Numbered from the stretch's first letter, positions 26,402 through 36,045 are shown. The stretch is 64,000 nucleotides of DNA from Butyrivibrio proteoclasticus (GCF_900115735.1 NZ_FOXO01000008.1:83265-147264); one strand, 5' to 3'. Numbers and translations are program-made. Notes: generated from the letters alone by a model not told the origin.

Positions 26402-28021
26402 ATGAAACTTTGTGATAGTAGTATTAAAACAGATGCATCTTGGAAGAATAAAGGATACGAACTTCCAAAATTTGATAGAGATGCGATGATAAAGAAAACA
26501 GTAGCTGAGCCTGAGTGGGTGCACTTCGGCGCAGGTAACATCTTCAGAGCTTTTCAGGCAAATCTTGCTCAGAGAATGCTTGATGAGGGAATGAATGACA
26601 AGGGGCTTACTGTTGTTGAGGGATTTGATTATGAAATTGTAGAGAAAATGTACAGACCTCACGACAATCTTTCTATTCTTGTTACACTTAAGGCTGACGG
26701 ATCGGTTGATAAGAAGGTCATTGGAAGTATCGCAGAGTCCTGCATTCTTGATTCTAACGATGACAAAGAGTTCAGCAGATTAAAAGAGATATTCAGAGCA
26801 GACAGCCTTAAGATGTGTACTTTTACAATCACAGAAAAAGGATATAGCCTTGTAAATCCTGCAGGTGAGACTCTTCCTGCAGTAAAAGAAGATTTTGAGA
26901 ATGGCCCACAAAAGCCTCAGAGCTATATTGGTAAGGTAGCAGCTCTTTTGTATGAGAGATATACAGCAGGCAAAAAGAAGATTGCCATGGTAAGCACAGA
27001 TAACTGTTCACATAATGGTGACAAACTCTATGCAGCTATGGATGCCTTCGCCAAGAACTGGACAAAGAACGGTAAGGCAGATGCTGGATTCCTTGACTAT
27101 GTACATGATGAGACACTTGTTTCATTCCCATGGTCAATGATCGATAAGATCACACCAAGACCGGATGATTCTGTAAATGAAATTCTCAAGAACGACGGTG
27201 TTGAGGAACTTGAAGCAGTTGTTACATCTAAAAAGACATGGGTTGCTCCTTTCGTTAACGCTGAAGAGAGCGAATACCTTGTAATTGAGGACAAATTCCC
27301 AAATGGAAGACCTGCTCTTGAGAAGGTTGGAGTTATCTTTACAGATAAGGAGACTGTAGACAAGGTTGAGAGAATGAAGGTTTGCACTTGCCTTAATCCT
27401 CTTCATACAGCACTTGCTGTTTACGGATGCCTTCTTGGATATACAAAAATCTCAGATGAGATGAAGGATGATGACCTCGTTAAGCTTGTAAAAGAAATCG
27501 GTTATGTAGAGGGACTTCCTGTTGTTACAGATCCGGGCGTTATTAAGCCAAAGGAATTTATTGATACTGTAGTAAATGTGCGTATCCCTAACAAGTTTAT
27601 GCCTGACACACCACAGAGAATCGCATGCGATACTTCACAGAAGCTTGGCATCAGATTTGGTGAAACAATCAAGGCATATCTTGCTTCTGATAAACTTAAC
27701 GTTGCTGACCTTAAACTTATACCACTTGTTCATGCAGGTTGGCTCCGTTACCTTATGGGAGTGGACGATAAGGGCCAGAGCTTCGAGCCTAGTCCTGATC
27801 CACTTCTTGAGGAGGCTCAGAGCTTCGTAAAAGACATTAAGCTTGGAGAGACAGATGAGAACAAGGTAAAAACAGCTGTTTTACCACTTCTTAAGAACGT
27901 TTCTATATTCGGAACAGATCTTGAGAAAGCAGGTCTTTCAGACACAATTGTTCATTACTACCTTGAGCTGCTTAAGGGAGAAGGCGCTGTAAGGGCTACT
28001 CTTCAGAAGTATTGCAAATGA
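26402..28021 (+). CDS. uxuB: Fructuronate reductase / mannonate oxidoreductase (mannitol dehydrogenase family)
   Basis: 539 residues of the long-chain mannitol dehydrogenase family. The HFGAGNIFRAFQ segment is the NAD-binding loop near the N-terminus, VSTDNCSHNGDKL and the C-terminal KLGIRFGETIKAYL and HAGWLRYLMG segments are typical. It reduces fructuronate to mannonate, the step before UxuA. GGAG precedes the ATG. With uxuA it forms a hexuronate pathway; uxaC and the transporter are not here. The D-mannitol alternative is less likely given uxuA. Confidence 0.9.
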   Translation: MKLCDSSIKTDASWKNKGYELPKFDRDAMIKKTVAEPEWVHFGAGNIFRAFQANLAQRMLDEGMNDKGLTVVEGFDYEIVEKMYRPHDNLSILVTLKADGSVDKKVIGSIAESCILDSNDDKEFSRLKEIFRADSLKMCTFTITEKGYSLVNPAGETLPAVKEDFENGPQKPQSYIGKVAALLYERYTAGKKKIAMVSTDNCSHNGDKLYAAMDAFAKNWTKNGKADAGFLDYVHDETLVSFPWSMIDKITPRPDDSVNEILKNDGVEELEAVVTSKKTWVAPFVNAEESEYLVIEDKFPNGRPALEKVGVIFTDKETVDKVERMKVCTCLNPLHTALAVYGCLLGYTKISDEMKDDDLVKLVKEIGYVEGLPVVTDPGVIKPKEFIDTVVNVRIPNKFMPDTPQRIACDTSQKLGIRFGETIKAYLASDKLNVADLKLIPLVHAGWLRYLMGVDDKGQSFEPSPDPLLEEAQSFVKDIKLGETDENKVKTAVLPLLKNVSIFGTDLEKAGLSDTIVHYYLELLKGEGAVRATLQKYCK

Positions 28022-28042
28022 TAACCTAACAATGTAAAATCT

Positions 28043-28076
28043 ATTAGGTGGGTGCTTGGTTAAGTGCCCACCTAAT
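28043..28076 (+). terminator. Strong hairpin after uxuB, no clear T-run
   Basis: ATTAGGTGGG (28043-28052) pairs perfectly with CCCACCTAAT (28067-28076). The sequence after it is ATTAGAG, so it is a poor intrinsic terminator; it may protect the 3' end of the uxu mRNA. Confidence 0.45.
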
Positions 28077-28098
28077 ATTAGAGTTGGAGGGGATTAAT

Positions 28099-28644
28099 AT
28101 GAAAACATGTCCTAATTGCGGTAATCAGATCGCTGATGATGCAGCATTTTGCAATAATTGCGGTGTTTCAGTGACAGTAAATCAACAAGCAGAAAGTGCA
28201 CAGGCTACTAATCCACAGCCACAGGTTCAACCGGCACCACAGCCACAACCTCAGCCTCAGCCTCAGCAGTCATATGGCCAGGCACCATATCAGCAGCCAC
28301 TTGTTTATTCAGATCCTAAAGATCATACAAAAGAGTTCGATGCTCAGGATATTGCAGATAACAGAATCATTGCACTTGCAGCTTATCTGTTTGGAATTAT
28401 CGGTGTTCTTATTGCATTCATTGCGGGAACTCCATTTACAAGATTCCATGCAAGGAATTCTCTTAGAATTTCTATAGCAGCAATTATCATACTTATCCCA
28501 AGTATCATTCCATTTCTTGGATGGCTTGTTACAGGTATATGCGCAGCAATTCTCGGCGTGATCAAGATCGTTGCTATTGTTTGGGTTTGTATGGGAAAGG
28601 CTAAAGAATTACCTATTATTTCTGATATAGGATTTCTTGGTTAA
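28099..28644 (+). CDS. Zinc-ribbon membrane protein with Gln/Pro-rich linker
   Basis: 181 residues starting at the ATG with GGAGGGG ahead; a longer frame from 28048 runs through the preceding hairpin and is rejected. Residues 4-21 form a zinc ribbon (CPNC...CNNC). Residues 45-80 are a PQ repeat linker. The last 90 residues have two or three membrane segments with FTRFHARNSLR between, resembling DUF4870-like proteins. Function unknown. An intrinsic terminator follows. Confidence 0.85.
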   Translation: MKTCPNCGNQIADDAAFCNNCGVSVTVNQQAESAQATNPQPQVQPAPQPQPQPQPQQSYGQAPYQQPLVYSDPKDHTKEFDAQDIADNRIIALAAYLFGIIGVLIAFIAGTPFTRFHARNSLRISIAAIIILIPSIIPFLGWLVTGICAAILGVIKIVAIVWVCMGKAKELPIISDIGFLG

Positions 28645-28659
28645 TTAAATTACTTATAA

Positions 28660-28702
28660 AAAGGCTGTGAAGAAAAACATCATTTCTTCACAGCCTTTAT
28701 TC
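28660..28702. terminator. Bidirectional intrinsic terminator
   Basis: A perfect 16-bp stem, AAAGGCTGTGAAGAAA with TTTCTTCACAGCCTTT, around a short loop. It serves the zinc-ribbon gene and, on the minus strand, overlaps the stop codon of the XRE gene. Confidence 0.9.
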
Positions 28703-29167
28703 ATAATCTGTAGTATCTTTCAAACACATCATTCGTAGTGTATAGTTCAATAATCGCTTGGATTGTCCCTTTAGCTTGTGGTAATAATAGATAATCTCTC
28801 TGTCCTCTATTGATGACCATTTATTCAGATCATCAGGAGTCATATCTGCACATTCCATCAAAAAATCTTTATAGAGAAGGTCAAACTTGGATTCTATTTC
28901 TTCATCGCTGGTAATATATTCGGCGGCTTTTTCGGTTGTTTTACCGTTATTGCTACTCATGATGGCAAGCTTGACCAATTTACTTAAGGATACCTTATAG
29001 AAAGCTGATAGTTTATAGAGTGAATCTGTGGGAGGTATGAGTCTTGCATTCTCGTAGTGAGAGTAAGTAGCTCTTGTTATTCCCAAGTATTTAGCTATAT
29101 CGTCCTGTTTATATTCGTGATTTGATCTTAAAAGCCTTAAATACTGAGATAAAGGCGTATCCGACAT
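28697..29167 (-). CDS. XRE-family helix-turn-helix regulator
   Basis: 156 residues. Residues 5-62 are an XRE/Cro helix-turn-helix (YKQDDIAKYLGITRATYSHY). The rest is acidic, helical and unlike a known sensor domain. AAGGAG lies eight bases ahead of the ATG. It is divergent from a secreted protein gene 295 bases away and may regulate it. Confidence 0.85.
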   Translation of the reverse strand: MSDTPLSQYLRLLRSNHEYKQDDIAKYLGITRATYSHYENARLIPPTDSLYKLSAFYKVSLSKLVKLAIMSSNNGKTTEKAAEYITSDEEIESKFDLLYKDFLMECADMTPDDLNKWSSIEDREIIYYYHKLKGQSKRLLNYTLRMMCLKDTTDYE

Positions 29168-29352
29168 GATAAAAACTCCTTATATATTAAGTTAGAGAAT
29201 GACTAAAGTAAGCATACATTATAAAAATATATTCTAAGAAGCTATCGATATGGATAATATCATAAGAGTACAAAAATGTACAAAAAAAATCTTAATAACG
29301 AAAATCAGAGTATGCAATATCAACAAAATATATTAAATATATCGTAATGCGC

Positions 29353-29380
29353 TTGAAATATATTACTAATATCGTAAAAT
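29353..29380 (+). promoter_or_regulatory. Candidate promoter of the secreted protein gene
   Basis: TTGAAA (29353-29358), a 16-base spacer and TAAAAT (29375-29380). The surrounding 294-base intergenic stretch is very AT-rich and holds nothing else I can name. Confidence 0.5.
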
Positions 29381-29461
29381 AGAAAATAGCTACGAATTAG
29401 AGATGAAGGCAATACAATTTTACAAAAACTAAAAACAAATTATGAAGGGAGATAATACGTT

Positions 29462-30175
29462 ATGAACATGAAGTTGGTCAAGAAGGTTCTCGCTGTTACC
29501 ATGGCAGCAAGCATGATTGTTATGCCTCTTACTGCAGGAGCAACAGATTCGGCGCAGCCATCAAGCTCAGACACAACAGTAACACCTGCACAGGCAGAAG
29601 CAGTTGCTACAACGAGTGAAGTTACAGTTACACAGGAAGAAGAAGTTGCTACAACGAGTCAAGTTACACAGGCAGAAACAACATCTACTACAACCAATAA
29701 TGTTATAGCTGGAGGGACAGTAATTAAAAACGAACTTCCGGGAGCATTTCAGATTTCTTCACAATCAGCTATTTCTGGAGTAGCTATCAGACAGAGTGCG
29801 AATACAATTAAGACATCAGCCGGACTTTCATCAAATCAGACACCATTTGCAAGAGTATATACTCTTGATCCTAATAAGAGCAAGGCTGTATATGCAAGCT
29901 TTAATGCAGCAGCTGAAGTATATGGCGGATCAGTAGTTGCTGCTATCAATTCAGATCTTGGTGCACTTACAGGTGGTAAGTTCACATCACTTCCTGAGGG
30001 AGTTTCAGTTCCTGTAACTATTGGAATCAAGAACTTTGATCCCAATGCGGAGTATTATATCATTAAAGTTTCTAAAAAGGGCTTAATTGAGAAAATTCCT
30101 GTAACTATTGAAAATGGAAAAGCTACTTTTGATATCACAGGTGGATTATCAGCATACGCTCTTATGAAAAAGTGA
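29462..30175 (+). CDS. Secreted protein of unknown function
   Basis: 237 residues with a clear signal peptide (positive KLVKK, hydrophobic core, cleavage near TAGA/TD). The mature N-terminus is Thr/Ser/Glu-rich with a duplicated VATTS-VT unit at residues 47-75, a probable flexible or glycosylated linker. The C-terminal 150 residues look like a beta-rich globular domain without Cys. GGGAGA precedes the ATG and a terminator follows, so it is monocistronic. Clostridial homologues of this design exist by my impression, but no function is known to me. Confidence 0.8.
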   Translation: MNMKLVKKVLAVTMAASMIVMPLTAGATDSAQPSSSDTTVTPAQAEAVATTSEVTVTQEEEVATTSQVTQAETTSTTTNNVIAGGTVIKNELPGAFQISSQSAISGVAIRQSANTIKTSAGLSSNQTPFARVYTLDPNKSKAVYASFNAAAEVYGGSVVAAINSDLGALTGGKFTSLPEGVSVPVTIGIKNFDPNAEYYIIKVSKKGLIEKIPVTIENGKATFDITGGLSAYALMKK

Positions 30176-30191
30176 TATTTAGATTGACTTG

Positions 30192-30235
30192 ACTGGGAAA
30201 TGGCTGGAAAGTCATTTCCCAGTTTTTAAATTTTT
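30192..30235 (+). terminator. Intrinsic terminator
   Basis: ACTGGGAAATG (30192-30202) pairs perfectly with CATTTCCCAGT (30213-30223), followed by TTTTT. Confidence 0.9.
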
Positions 30236-30260
30236 ATTCTTGGGGGAGAAAAAAGTAAGC

Positions 30261-32066
30261 ATGGGGAAAGAAGAGAATAGGCAGGATATCAGATTTGTCG
30301 TTTTTTTTATTGTTTTTTCTCTTGTTTGTCTATGCATGTACGGCCTTCACAGAATATATGGTTTTTCACTATTTCCCGATGAATTTGGATATTGGGCAAG
30401 CGCAGCAAAGGTGCTGGGATATAACTTTAGCGAAGTCGCTTCAATAGGTTCGTACTATTCTTTTGGGTATTCACTTATTCTTTTACCAATACTACATTTA
30501 CTATCTGATTCGGTACTGGCTTATAGATGTGCAGTTGTGGTAAACCTGCTGCTTCAGATTTTATCTTTTTTTATATTAAAAGAAATATTTCTTAAATTCT
30601 TTCTTAAAGATAAAAAGACTGTTTCGTATGTTTTAAGTGGCATTGCAGTTCTTTATCCTCCGTGGGTGTTTTATGTTCAGATGACAATGTCTGAAGCACT
30701 TCTTTTTTTTATGTTCGTTCTTGTTACATATCTTATGTTTAGGTACATTGAAAAACCCGGGATGGCCAGAGGAATACTTTTAGCACTTTCGACTGTATAT
30801 ATATACTCGGTTCATATGAGAACTATAGGTGTTTTCATATCAGTTTTCCTAATGATTATTTTTGAAGGCATATGGAGATTTTGCATAACAACAAGGAATT
30901 GGCCTGGATATAAGGTTATCAGAAATGTAAGACCTTATATATTAGCAAATGCAGGGATGATAGTTACGATAACATTTTTAATTGCCGGTTTTTTGATATG
31001 CACTTCTTTTAAAAATGTTATTACAGATCAGCTTTATAACAGCGGAAACATAAATACGGTCTACATCAATGACTACTCCGGACAGATTGGAAAACTACTT
31101 GAGCTTCTTACAATAAAAGGTTTTATCAGTTTTTTAATGAGTATTACCGGAAAATTATTGTATTTTGGCTGTGCAACTTTTGGACTTGGTTTTATTGGAA
31201 TATATCACTTGTTAAAACGAGTATCAGAAAAAGATAGATTTTCTTTTTTTGTTCTAATGGCTGTATCAATGCAGTTTATGGTCATGAACATCTATCTTTG
31301 TCGCAGTGCAGATTTTGATGCGACAAGGTTTGATTTGTTTCTACATGGAAGATATTTTGATTTTGTTATACCGATTTTAATTTCGCTAGGGCTTTATGAA
31401 CTTATTAAGGAATCGGGCGGATGTCTGAAAATGTGTCTGTCTCTTTTATTAGTTGTCTTAAGCGGGCTACTTTCTCTTTTAGCGGTTCTTATGAATCGCA
31501 CTGGAATGAGGGATCCGCATGGAATGTTGATGATAGGCATGAGCTATTTTCTTGATGAAGAAAATGTCAGACCTGCTGAAACAATTTTGTTTAGTATGAT
31601 TTTTGCTTTGCTGATCAGTTGCATTATTATTGCAGTTACACATAAGTTCAAAGAAAACCGCAATATAGCAATTATGCTAGTGATAATGATTATATTTGTG
31701 GGATTATCTTTTCATGCATGTGATCATTTCATATATAGGGGACAGTCCTATATATATGGAGATCTTCAGGTGGCAGATAAAATAGATGATTTAAGAAACT
31801 CGGGCTATAACGGAAATGTAGTTCATCTTTATGAGGGTGGTATTGAATATATTGACACAGTTCAGTTTAAGCTAAGAAATGAAAAGATCAGTGTGGAATA
31901 CGTTGAGGATGGCAGTTCTTTTGACATAGAGGCTTTATCTTCAAACGATATAGTGCTTGTCGATTTTAACAGTAAATTAAAGGATGAACTAAGTAAAAAA
32001 TATAAAAAGAATTGGGAATCAGGGCATTTTGATATTTATTACAATATGGTCAAGGGGGAAATGTAA
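30261..32066 (+). CDS. GT-C-like polytopic membrane glycosyltransferase
   Basis: 601 residues with about eleven membrane segments and a soluble C-terminal end. After the first span comes LFPDEFGYWASAA; a paired acid in the first outer loop is the hallmark of GT-C enzymes that use polyprenyl-phosphate sugars. The frame is open back to 30189, but that runs through the terminator; ATG at 30261 after GGGGGAG is preferred. The next gene encodes a DPM-like GT2, which could supply the lipid-linked sugar; they touch at TAATG. Confidence 0.75.
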   Translation: MGKEENRQDIRFVVFFIVFSLVCLCMYGLHRIYGFSLFPDEFGYWASAAKVLGYNFSEVASIGSYYSFGYSLILLPILHLLSDSVLAYRCAVVVNLLLQILSFFILKEIFLKFFLKDKKTVSYVLSGIAVLYPPWVFYVQMTMSEALLFFMFVLVTYLMFRYIEKPGMARGILLALSTVYIYSVHMRTIGVFISVFLMIIFEGIWRFCITTRNWPGYKVIRNVRPYILANAGMIVTITFLIAGFLICTSFKNVITDQLYNSGNINTVYINDYSGQIGKLLELLTIKGFISFLMSITGKLLYFGCATFGLGFIGIYHLLKRVSEKDRFSFFVLMAVSMQFMVMNIYLCRSADFDATRFDLFLHGRYFDFVIPILISLGLYELIKESGGCLKMCLSLLLVVLSGLLSLLAVLMNRTGMRDPHGMLMIGMSYFLDEENVRPAETILFSMIFALLISCIIIAVTHKFKENRNIAIMLVIMIIFVGLSFHACDHFIYRGQSYIYGDLQVADKIDDLRNSGYNGNVVHLYEGGIEYIDTVQFKLRNEKISVEYVEDGSSFDIEALSSNDIVLVDFNSKLKDELSKKYKKNWESGHFDIYYNMVKGEM

Positions 32067-33022
32067 TGAAGCTTATAATTCAGATTCCATGCTACAACGA
32101 GGCGGAGACCTTAGAAGTTACACTTAATGACCTTCCAAAGCACATAGATGGGATTGATGAAATAGAGTATCTCATCATCAATGATGGCAGCCAGGATAAT
32201 ACTGTAGAGGTTGCCAAAAAGTGGGGCGTTCACCACGTGGTTAATTTTAAACAGAACCAGGGACTTGCAAAAGGCTTTATAGCGGGACTTGATGGGTGCC
32301 TAAGGTGTGGAGCTGATATTATCGTCAACACTGATGCAGATGACCAGTACAAGGGTGAAGATATAGAAAAGCTGGTCAGGCCAATTCTTAATGGTGAGGC
32401 TGACGTAGTAATTGGCGCTCGTCCAATTGATAAAACCGAACATTTTTCATATATCAAGAAAAAACTACAGCATTTTGGAAGCTGGACTGTGAGAAAAGCT
32501 TCGAACACCAAAATTCCGGATGCGCCAAGTGGATTTAGAGCATACAGTAGAGAAGCTGCTATGAAGATGAATGTAGTAAATGATTATACATATACCTTGG
32601 AGACGATAGTTCAAGCAGGACGAGAGAAGATTCCTATGATCAGCGTTCCAATCAGGACTAATGGAGAACTGAGACCTTCAAGATTATTTAAGAGTATATG
32701 GGGGTACGTAAAGAAGTCGATGCTCACTATTCTCAGGGCATATGTGATGTATAAGCCTTTGAAGGCGTTTACTTTATTGTGTGTGCCTTTTGTAACTGTT
32801 GGACTTGCAATTGGTTTCAGATTTTTATATTACATGGCACATGGAACAAGCTCAGGTCACGTTCAGTCACTGATACTTGGATGTACGCTTATCATTATTG
32901 GCGTACTGATATTTGTACAAGGGATCCTTGCTGATACGATTGCAGCAAACAGGCGGATACTACAGGATGTGCAGCTTCATGTAAAGAGAATAGAGTATGG
33001 ACCATCCAATGAAGAGGAGTAA
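32066..33022 (+). CDS. GT2 glycosyltransferase, polyprenyl-phosphate sugar synthase type
   Basis: 318 residues: a GT2 catalytic domain (IPCYNEAETL, INDGSQD, NTDADDQY as the metal-binding motif) and two C-terminal membrane segments (about 235-290). This layout is that of dolichol/undecaprenyl-phosphate mannosyl- or glucosyltransferases. It probably charges undecaprenyl phosphate with a sugar for the GT-C protein encoded immediately upstream. Confidence 0.88.
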   Translation: MKLIIQIPCYNEAETLEVTLNDLPKHIDGIDEIEYLIINDGSQDNTVEVAKKWGVHHVVNFKQNQGLAKGFIAGLDGCLRCGADIIVNTDADDQYKGEDIEKLVRPILNGEADVVIGARPIDKTEHFSYIKKKLQHFGSWTVRKASNTKIPDAPSGFRAYSREAAMKMNVVNDYTYTLETIVQAGREKIPMISVPIRTNGELRPSRLFKSIWGYVKKSMLTILRAYVMYKPLKAFTLLCVPFVTVGLAIGFRFLYYMAHGTSSGHVQSLILGCTLIIIGVLIFVQGILADTIAANRRILQDVQLHVKRIEYGPSNEEE

Positions 33023-33024
33023 TC

Positions 33025-33558
33025 ATGCAGAGTGTAAAAAAGAATGACGTTGTTTGGCGGCTTTTGGCATTGATCATATTGCTTTTGGCTGCTTTATTCT
33101 GGTATGGGTGTAACCATATTGTGGCAGATGCTTCAGATATAAATATGGATGAAACAGGAAAGTTCATGATAATATCACAAAGTGCCAAAGCGTATTCACA
33201 AAAAAGTGAATCTTCTGATGTTGTTGTTTTATTCTCATCGGGGGATACAGTCTTTATTGTAAACGAGGAAAATGATTGGATCCAAATACTGTATCATGGT
33301 GAAAATGCCTATATAAAAAATGTGGGAGAAGGGCTGTTTGCTGAGGCAGACAATTCAGAAGCTGCTAAGGAAATGGAGAAGCAAGAGCAGATCGATAAGG
33401 CCTGGATTGAATCATATTATGAGCAGATGAGAGCAATTAGAGTCTCTAAGGTATGGAAGGGAGTCATAATAGTAGTAATTGTGCTGGCGGTAGGATATCT
33501 AGTGTTCAAAAGCGTGCATCAGCAGGGAGATAAGGGTAATAAAGAGTCGACGAAGTAA
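33025..33558 (+). CDS. Two-span membrane protein with SH3-like domain
   Basis: 177 residues. One membrane span near residues 10-32, an external SH3-like domain at about 48-108 with SSGDTVFIVNEENDW, a helical segment and a second span at about 142-162. GAGGAG precedes the ATG and the gene follows the GT2 gene by two bases, so all three genes form an operon. It may tether or sense cell-wall material for the two glycosyltransferases. Confidence 0.75.
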   Translation: MQSVKKNDVVWRLLALIILLLAALFWYGCNHIVADASDINMDETGKFMIISQSAKAYSQKSESSDVVVLFSSGDTVFIVNEENDWIQILYHGENAYIKNVGEGLFAEADNSEAAKEMEKQEQIDKAWIESYYEQMRAIRVSKVWKGVIIVVIVLAVGYLVFKSVHQQGDKGNKESTK

Positions 33559-33576
33559 AAAACAAGTGGCATTGAT

Positions 33577-33620
33577 AAAAGCCTTTCAATCGCTTAAAAT
33601 AGTGATTGGAAGGCTTTTTT
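33577..33620 (+). terminator. Intrinsic terminator
   Basis: AAAAGCCTTTCAATC (33577-33591) pairs with GATTGGAAGGCTTTT (33604-33618), one wobble, then T. Confidence 0.9.
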
Positions 33621-33651
33621 GCGAATAATAGTAACTCTAATGGAGGCTTGA

Positions 33652-35235
33652 ATGGGAATATATCTCAATCCCGGAAACAGTGGATTTAAAAGGATACTTG
33701 GGTCTGAATATATTGATAAAACAGGGATAATTGCCAAGATAAACGATACCATTGATACTCCTAAAAATCTTATAAGTATCAGTAGGGCAAGAAGATTTGG
33801 AAAGTCATATACTGCACAGATGTTATGCGCATATTATGATATTACATGCGATTCCAAAGAACTGTTTGATGGTTTGGATATATCAGGCTATGGGTCATAC
33901 GGTGATTATTTAAATAAATATGATGTGATATACCTTGATATGACAGGCATTATTGGCGAGACAGATTTTAATGACATTGTGCCTTATATTAAAAGGAATA
34001 TTACCTCGGAGATAATCGAGAAGTATCCTGATGTCAAGGCAGAAGAGGGATTTGTCGGCACATTGGTCAATATGGTGACCGAGAACAACAGAAAGCTGAT
34101 AATGATCATTGATGAATGGGATGCTCCTATAAGAGAAGCAAAAGATGATGAAAAAGTTCAAAAAGAATATTTGGACTTTTTGAGGAGTTTATTTAAAAAC
34201 AGTGGAACTACCTCAAGAATATTTGCAGCAGCATATATGACAGGAATTCTTCCGATAAAGAAAGATGGCTCAGAATCAGCTCTTTCGGATTTTAATGAAT
34301 ATACTATGATCAAACCGCGCCAGTTTGGCGAGTATGTTGGCTTTACAGAAGCAGAAGTCAGGCATCTGTGTGATAAACATAACGTAGATGTTGAAAAGAT
34401 GAAGAAGTGGTATGATGGTTATTCTTTTGCAAATGTTGGTTCGGTTTATAATCCAAATTCTGTGATGCAGGCAATAGATAATGAAGACTTTGATTCTTAT
34501 TGGACTGAAACCTCTGCTGCTGAGAATTTGATGGATTACATTACAAAGGATTTTTCCGGATTATCTAAGACTATAGCAGAATTGATTGCAGGGATAGATG
34601 TTCCGGTTGATACAAATGGATTTGCCAATGACCTTACTACTTTCCGAAATAGTGATGATGTACTGACTTTAATGATACATCTAGGTTATGTGGCATATGA
34701 TTCTGAGAAAAAAACAGTACACATACCTAACGAGGAGATTAGAAGAGAATTTTCGAAGACCGTTAAAGTGGCTTCACATAATGAAACAATCAGAAGGTTA
34801 AAAGAGAGTGAGCAACTTATAACGGACACTATCCATATGAATGAAGAGGCTGTTGCTGCTCATATTGAGAAGATTCACTCAGAAGAAACAGCGCCTATTC
34901 ATTATAATAGCGAAAATAGCCTGCGGAGCGTTATAAAACTGGCGTATTATACCTATCGTGATTACTATGTGCAGTGGGAAGAACTGCCTGCCGGAGTAGG
35001 ATATGCTGACGTGGTGTATTTGCCGAAAAAAGATTCAATGTTTCCTGCTCTTGTGATTGAACTTAAATGGAATAAAGATGCTGACACTGCAATTAAACAG
35101 ATCCATGATAGAAAATATCCTGAGGCATTAAAAGGTTTTTGCGGAGAAGTTATATTGGTGGGTGTAAACTACGATAAGGATGCAGAGCCGGGGAAAAGAA
35201 AACATAGTTGTAAGATAGAAAAAATAACGTTATAA
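33652..35235 (+). CDS. AAA-ATPase-like / PD-(D/E)XK nuclease protein
   Basis: 527 residues of the AAA-ATPase-like family common in anaerobic Firmicutes and Bacteroidetes. A degenerate Walker A reads SRARRFGKSYT near residue 45, Walker B LIMIIDEWDAP near 165, and the C-terminal PD-(D/E)XK nuclease site is the D of GYADVVY with VIELKW near 455-465. GGAGG precedes the ATG. The biological role is not established; the family spreads in many copies and a fragment of a second copy lies at 46218. Monocistronic with its own terminator. Confidence 0.88.
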   Translation: MGIYLNPGNSGFKRILGSEYIDKTGIIAKINDTIDTPKNLISISRARRFGKSYTAQMLCAYYDITCDSKELFDGLDISGYGSYGDYLNKYDVIYLDMTGIIGETDFNDIVPYIKRNITSEIIEKYPDVKAEEGFVGTLVNMVTENNRKLIMIIDEWDAPIREAKDDEKVQKEYLDFLRSLFKNSGTTSRIFAAAYMTGILPIKKDGSESALSDFNEYTMIKPRQFGEYVGFTEAEVRHLCDKHNVDVEKMKKWYDGYSFANVGSVYNPNSVMQAIDNEDFDSYWTETSAAENLMDYITKDFSGLSKTIAELIAGIDVPVDTNGFANDLTTFRNSDDVLTLMIHLGYVAYDSEKKTVHIPNEEIRREFSKTVKVASHNETIRRLKESEQLITDTIHMNEEAVAAHIEKIHSEETAPIHYNSENSLRSVIKLAYYTYRDYYVQWEELPAGVGYADVVYLPKKDSMFPALVIELKWNKDADTAIKQIHDRKYPEALKGFCGEVILVGVNYDKDAEPGKRKHSCKIEKITL

Positions 35236-35255
35236 GAAAAAAATTGTGATATATG

Positions 35256-35302
35256 ACACCTGTCATCGGTAGTTAATAGCTGCTGATGGCAGGTGTTTTT
35301 TT
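35256..35302 (+). terminator. Intrinsic terminator of the AAA-ATPase-like gene
   Basis: ACACCTGTCATC (35256-35267) pairs with GATGGCAGGTGT (35285-35296) with one wobble, followed by T7. The T-run leads straight into repeat copy 2. Confidence 0.9.
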
Positions 35303-35433
35303 ATATCATAGGAAATTGCTTCCTATGATATAAAAAATCGCTCCGCTAAGGAAGCGCACTCGCGCGATTGGAAGATGTTGCATAAATGCAACCGCGCTCG
35401 GCGCGAGAATGTCGCAAGCGACATTCTTTTTTA
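35300..35433 (+). repeat. 134-bp multi-hairpin dispersed repeat, copy 2
   Basis: Identical to copy 1 at 133 of 134 positions by eye (A for G at position 37 of the repeat). Same stems, and same terminal T6. It fills much of the 336-base gap between the AAA-ATPase-like gene and the polysaccharide cluster. Confidence 0.9.
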
Positions 35434-35475
35434 CAAAGACTGGTAATGCAAGGAAGGGATATCGTTGATATTCTA

Positions 35476-35504
35476 TTGAACGTGAACGGTATTAAGAGTA
35501 TACT
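35476..35504 (+). promoter_or_regulatory. Sigma-A type promoter of the polysaccharide cluster
   Basis: TTGAAC (35476-35481), a 17-base spacer and TATACT (35499-35504), about 65 bases ahead of the first reading frame of the cluster. Confidence 0.65.
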
Positions 35505-35571
35505 TATATAGTAAAAGTTAATTAGAAATATACAGAGCGTTAGCACATAGCAAAGAGGGGGAGATAATTGC

Positions 35572-36030
35572 TTGTGTTTGAATTTTTTGTTGGTGAAAAC
35601 TGTGGGGGATAAAAAGAAACTTCTTGTAACTGCATCTACTTTTCCAAGGTGGGAAAACGACACTGAACCAAGGTTTGTACTGGATTTGAGCAAGGCGTTG
35701 ACAGAGTATTTTGATGTAACTTGTCTTGTACCTGCTTGTCCTGAAGCAAAAGATTCGGAAGTATTAGAAGGTGTCAAAGTTCTCCGATATCACTATTTTC
35801 CTATACATAAATTTGAAACATTATGTTATCCAGGAGCTATTGTTCCGAGGATTAAGCAGAATAAGGCAAGAGCAACACTGCTTGCAAAAGTGATAAACGA
35901 AACAATTGGAGAAAATATGAATCAAATGATAATCATAAGAATAAATATAGTCGGCGCAGTACCCTCTTTGAAATGCGGTAACCATGTGAAATTAAGACCG
36001 ATTTCTTGCTGTGCAGCTTTAGGGCTATGA
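35572..36030 (+). pseudogene. Truncated glycosyltransferase (GT4-type) N-terminal fragment
   Basis: The first 105 residues read like the N-terminus of a group 1 glycosyltransferase: LLVTASTFPRWENDTEP, VLVPA-type CLVPACPEA, VLRYHYFPIHKFETLCYPG. A full enzyme has 370-400 residues. After RIKQNKARATLL the sequence loses all resemblance and ends after 45 low-quality residues, so the gene appears cut by deletion or recombination. TTG or GTG must serve as start; GGGGGAG lies ahead of the TTG at 35572. Probably non-functional, though it is first behind the cluster promoter. Confidence 0.7.
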
Positions 36031-36045
36031 AAGTGAGGTACGTAT

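Noticed and set aside
30189..30260. N-terminal extension of the GT-C-like protein
   Set aside because: The 24 extra codons run through the intrinsic terminator of the preceding gene; the ATG at 30261 has GGGGGAG ahead.
35346..35777. Minus-strand ORF covering repeat copy 2 and the truncated glycosyltransferase
   Set aside because: Its sequence comes from the hairpin repeat and the reverse of a good glycosyltransferase frame; not coding.
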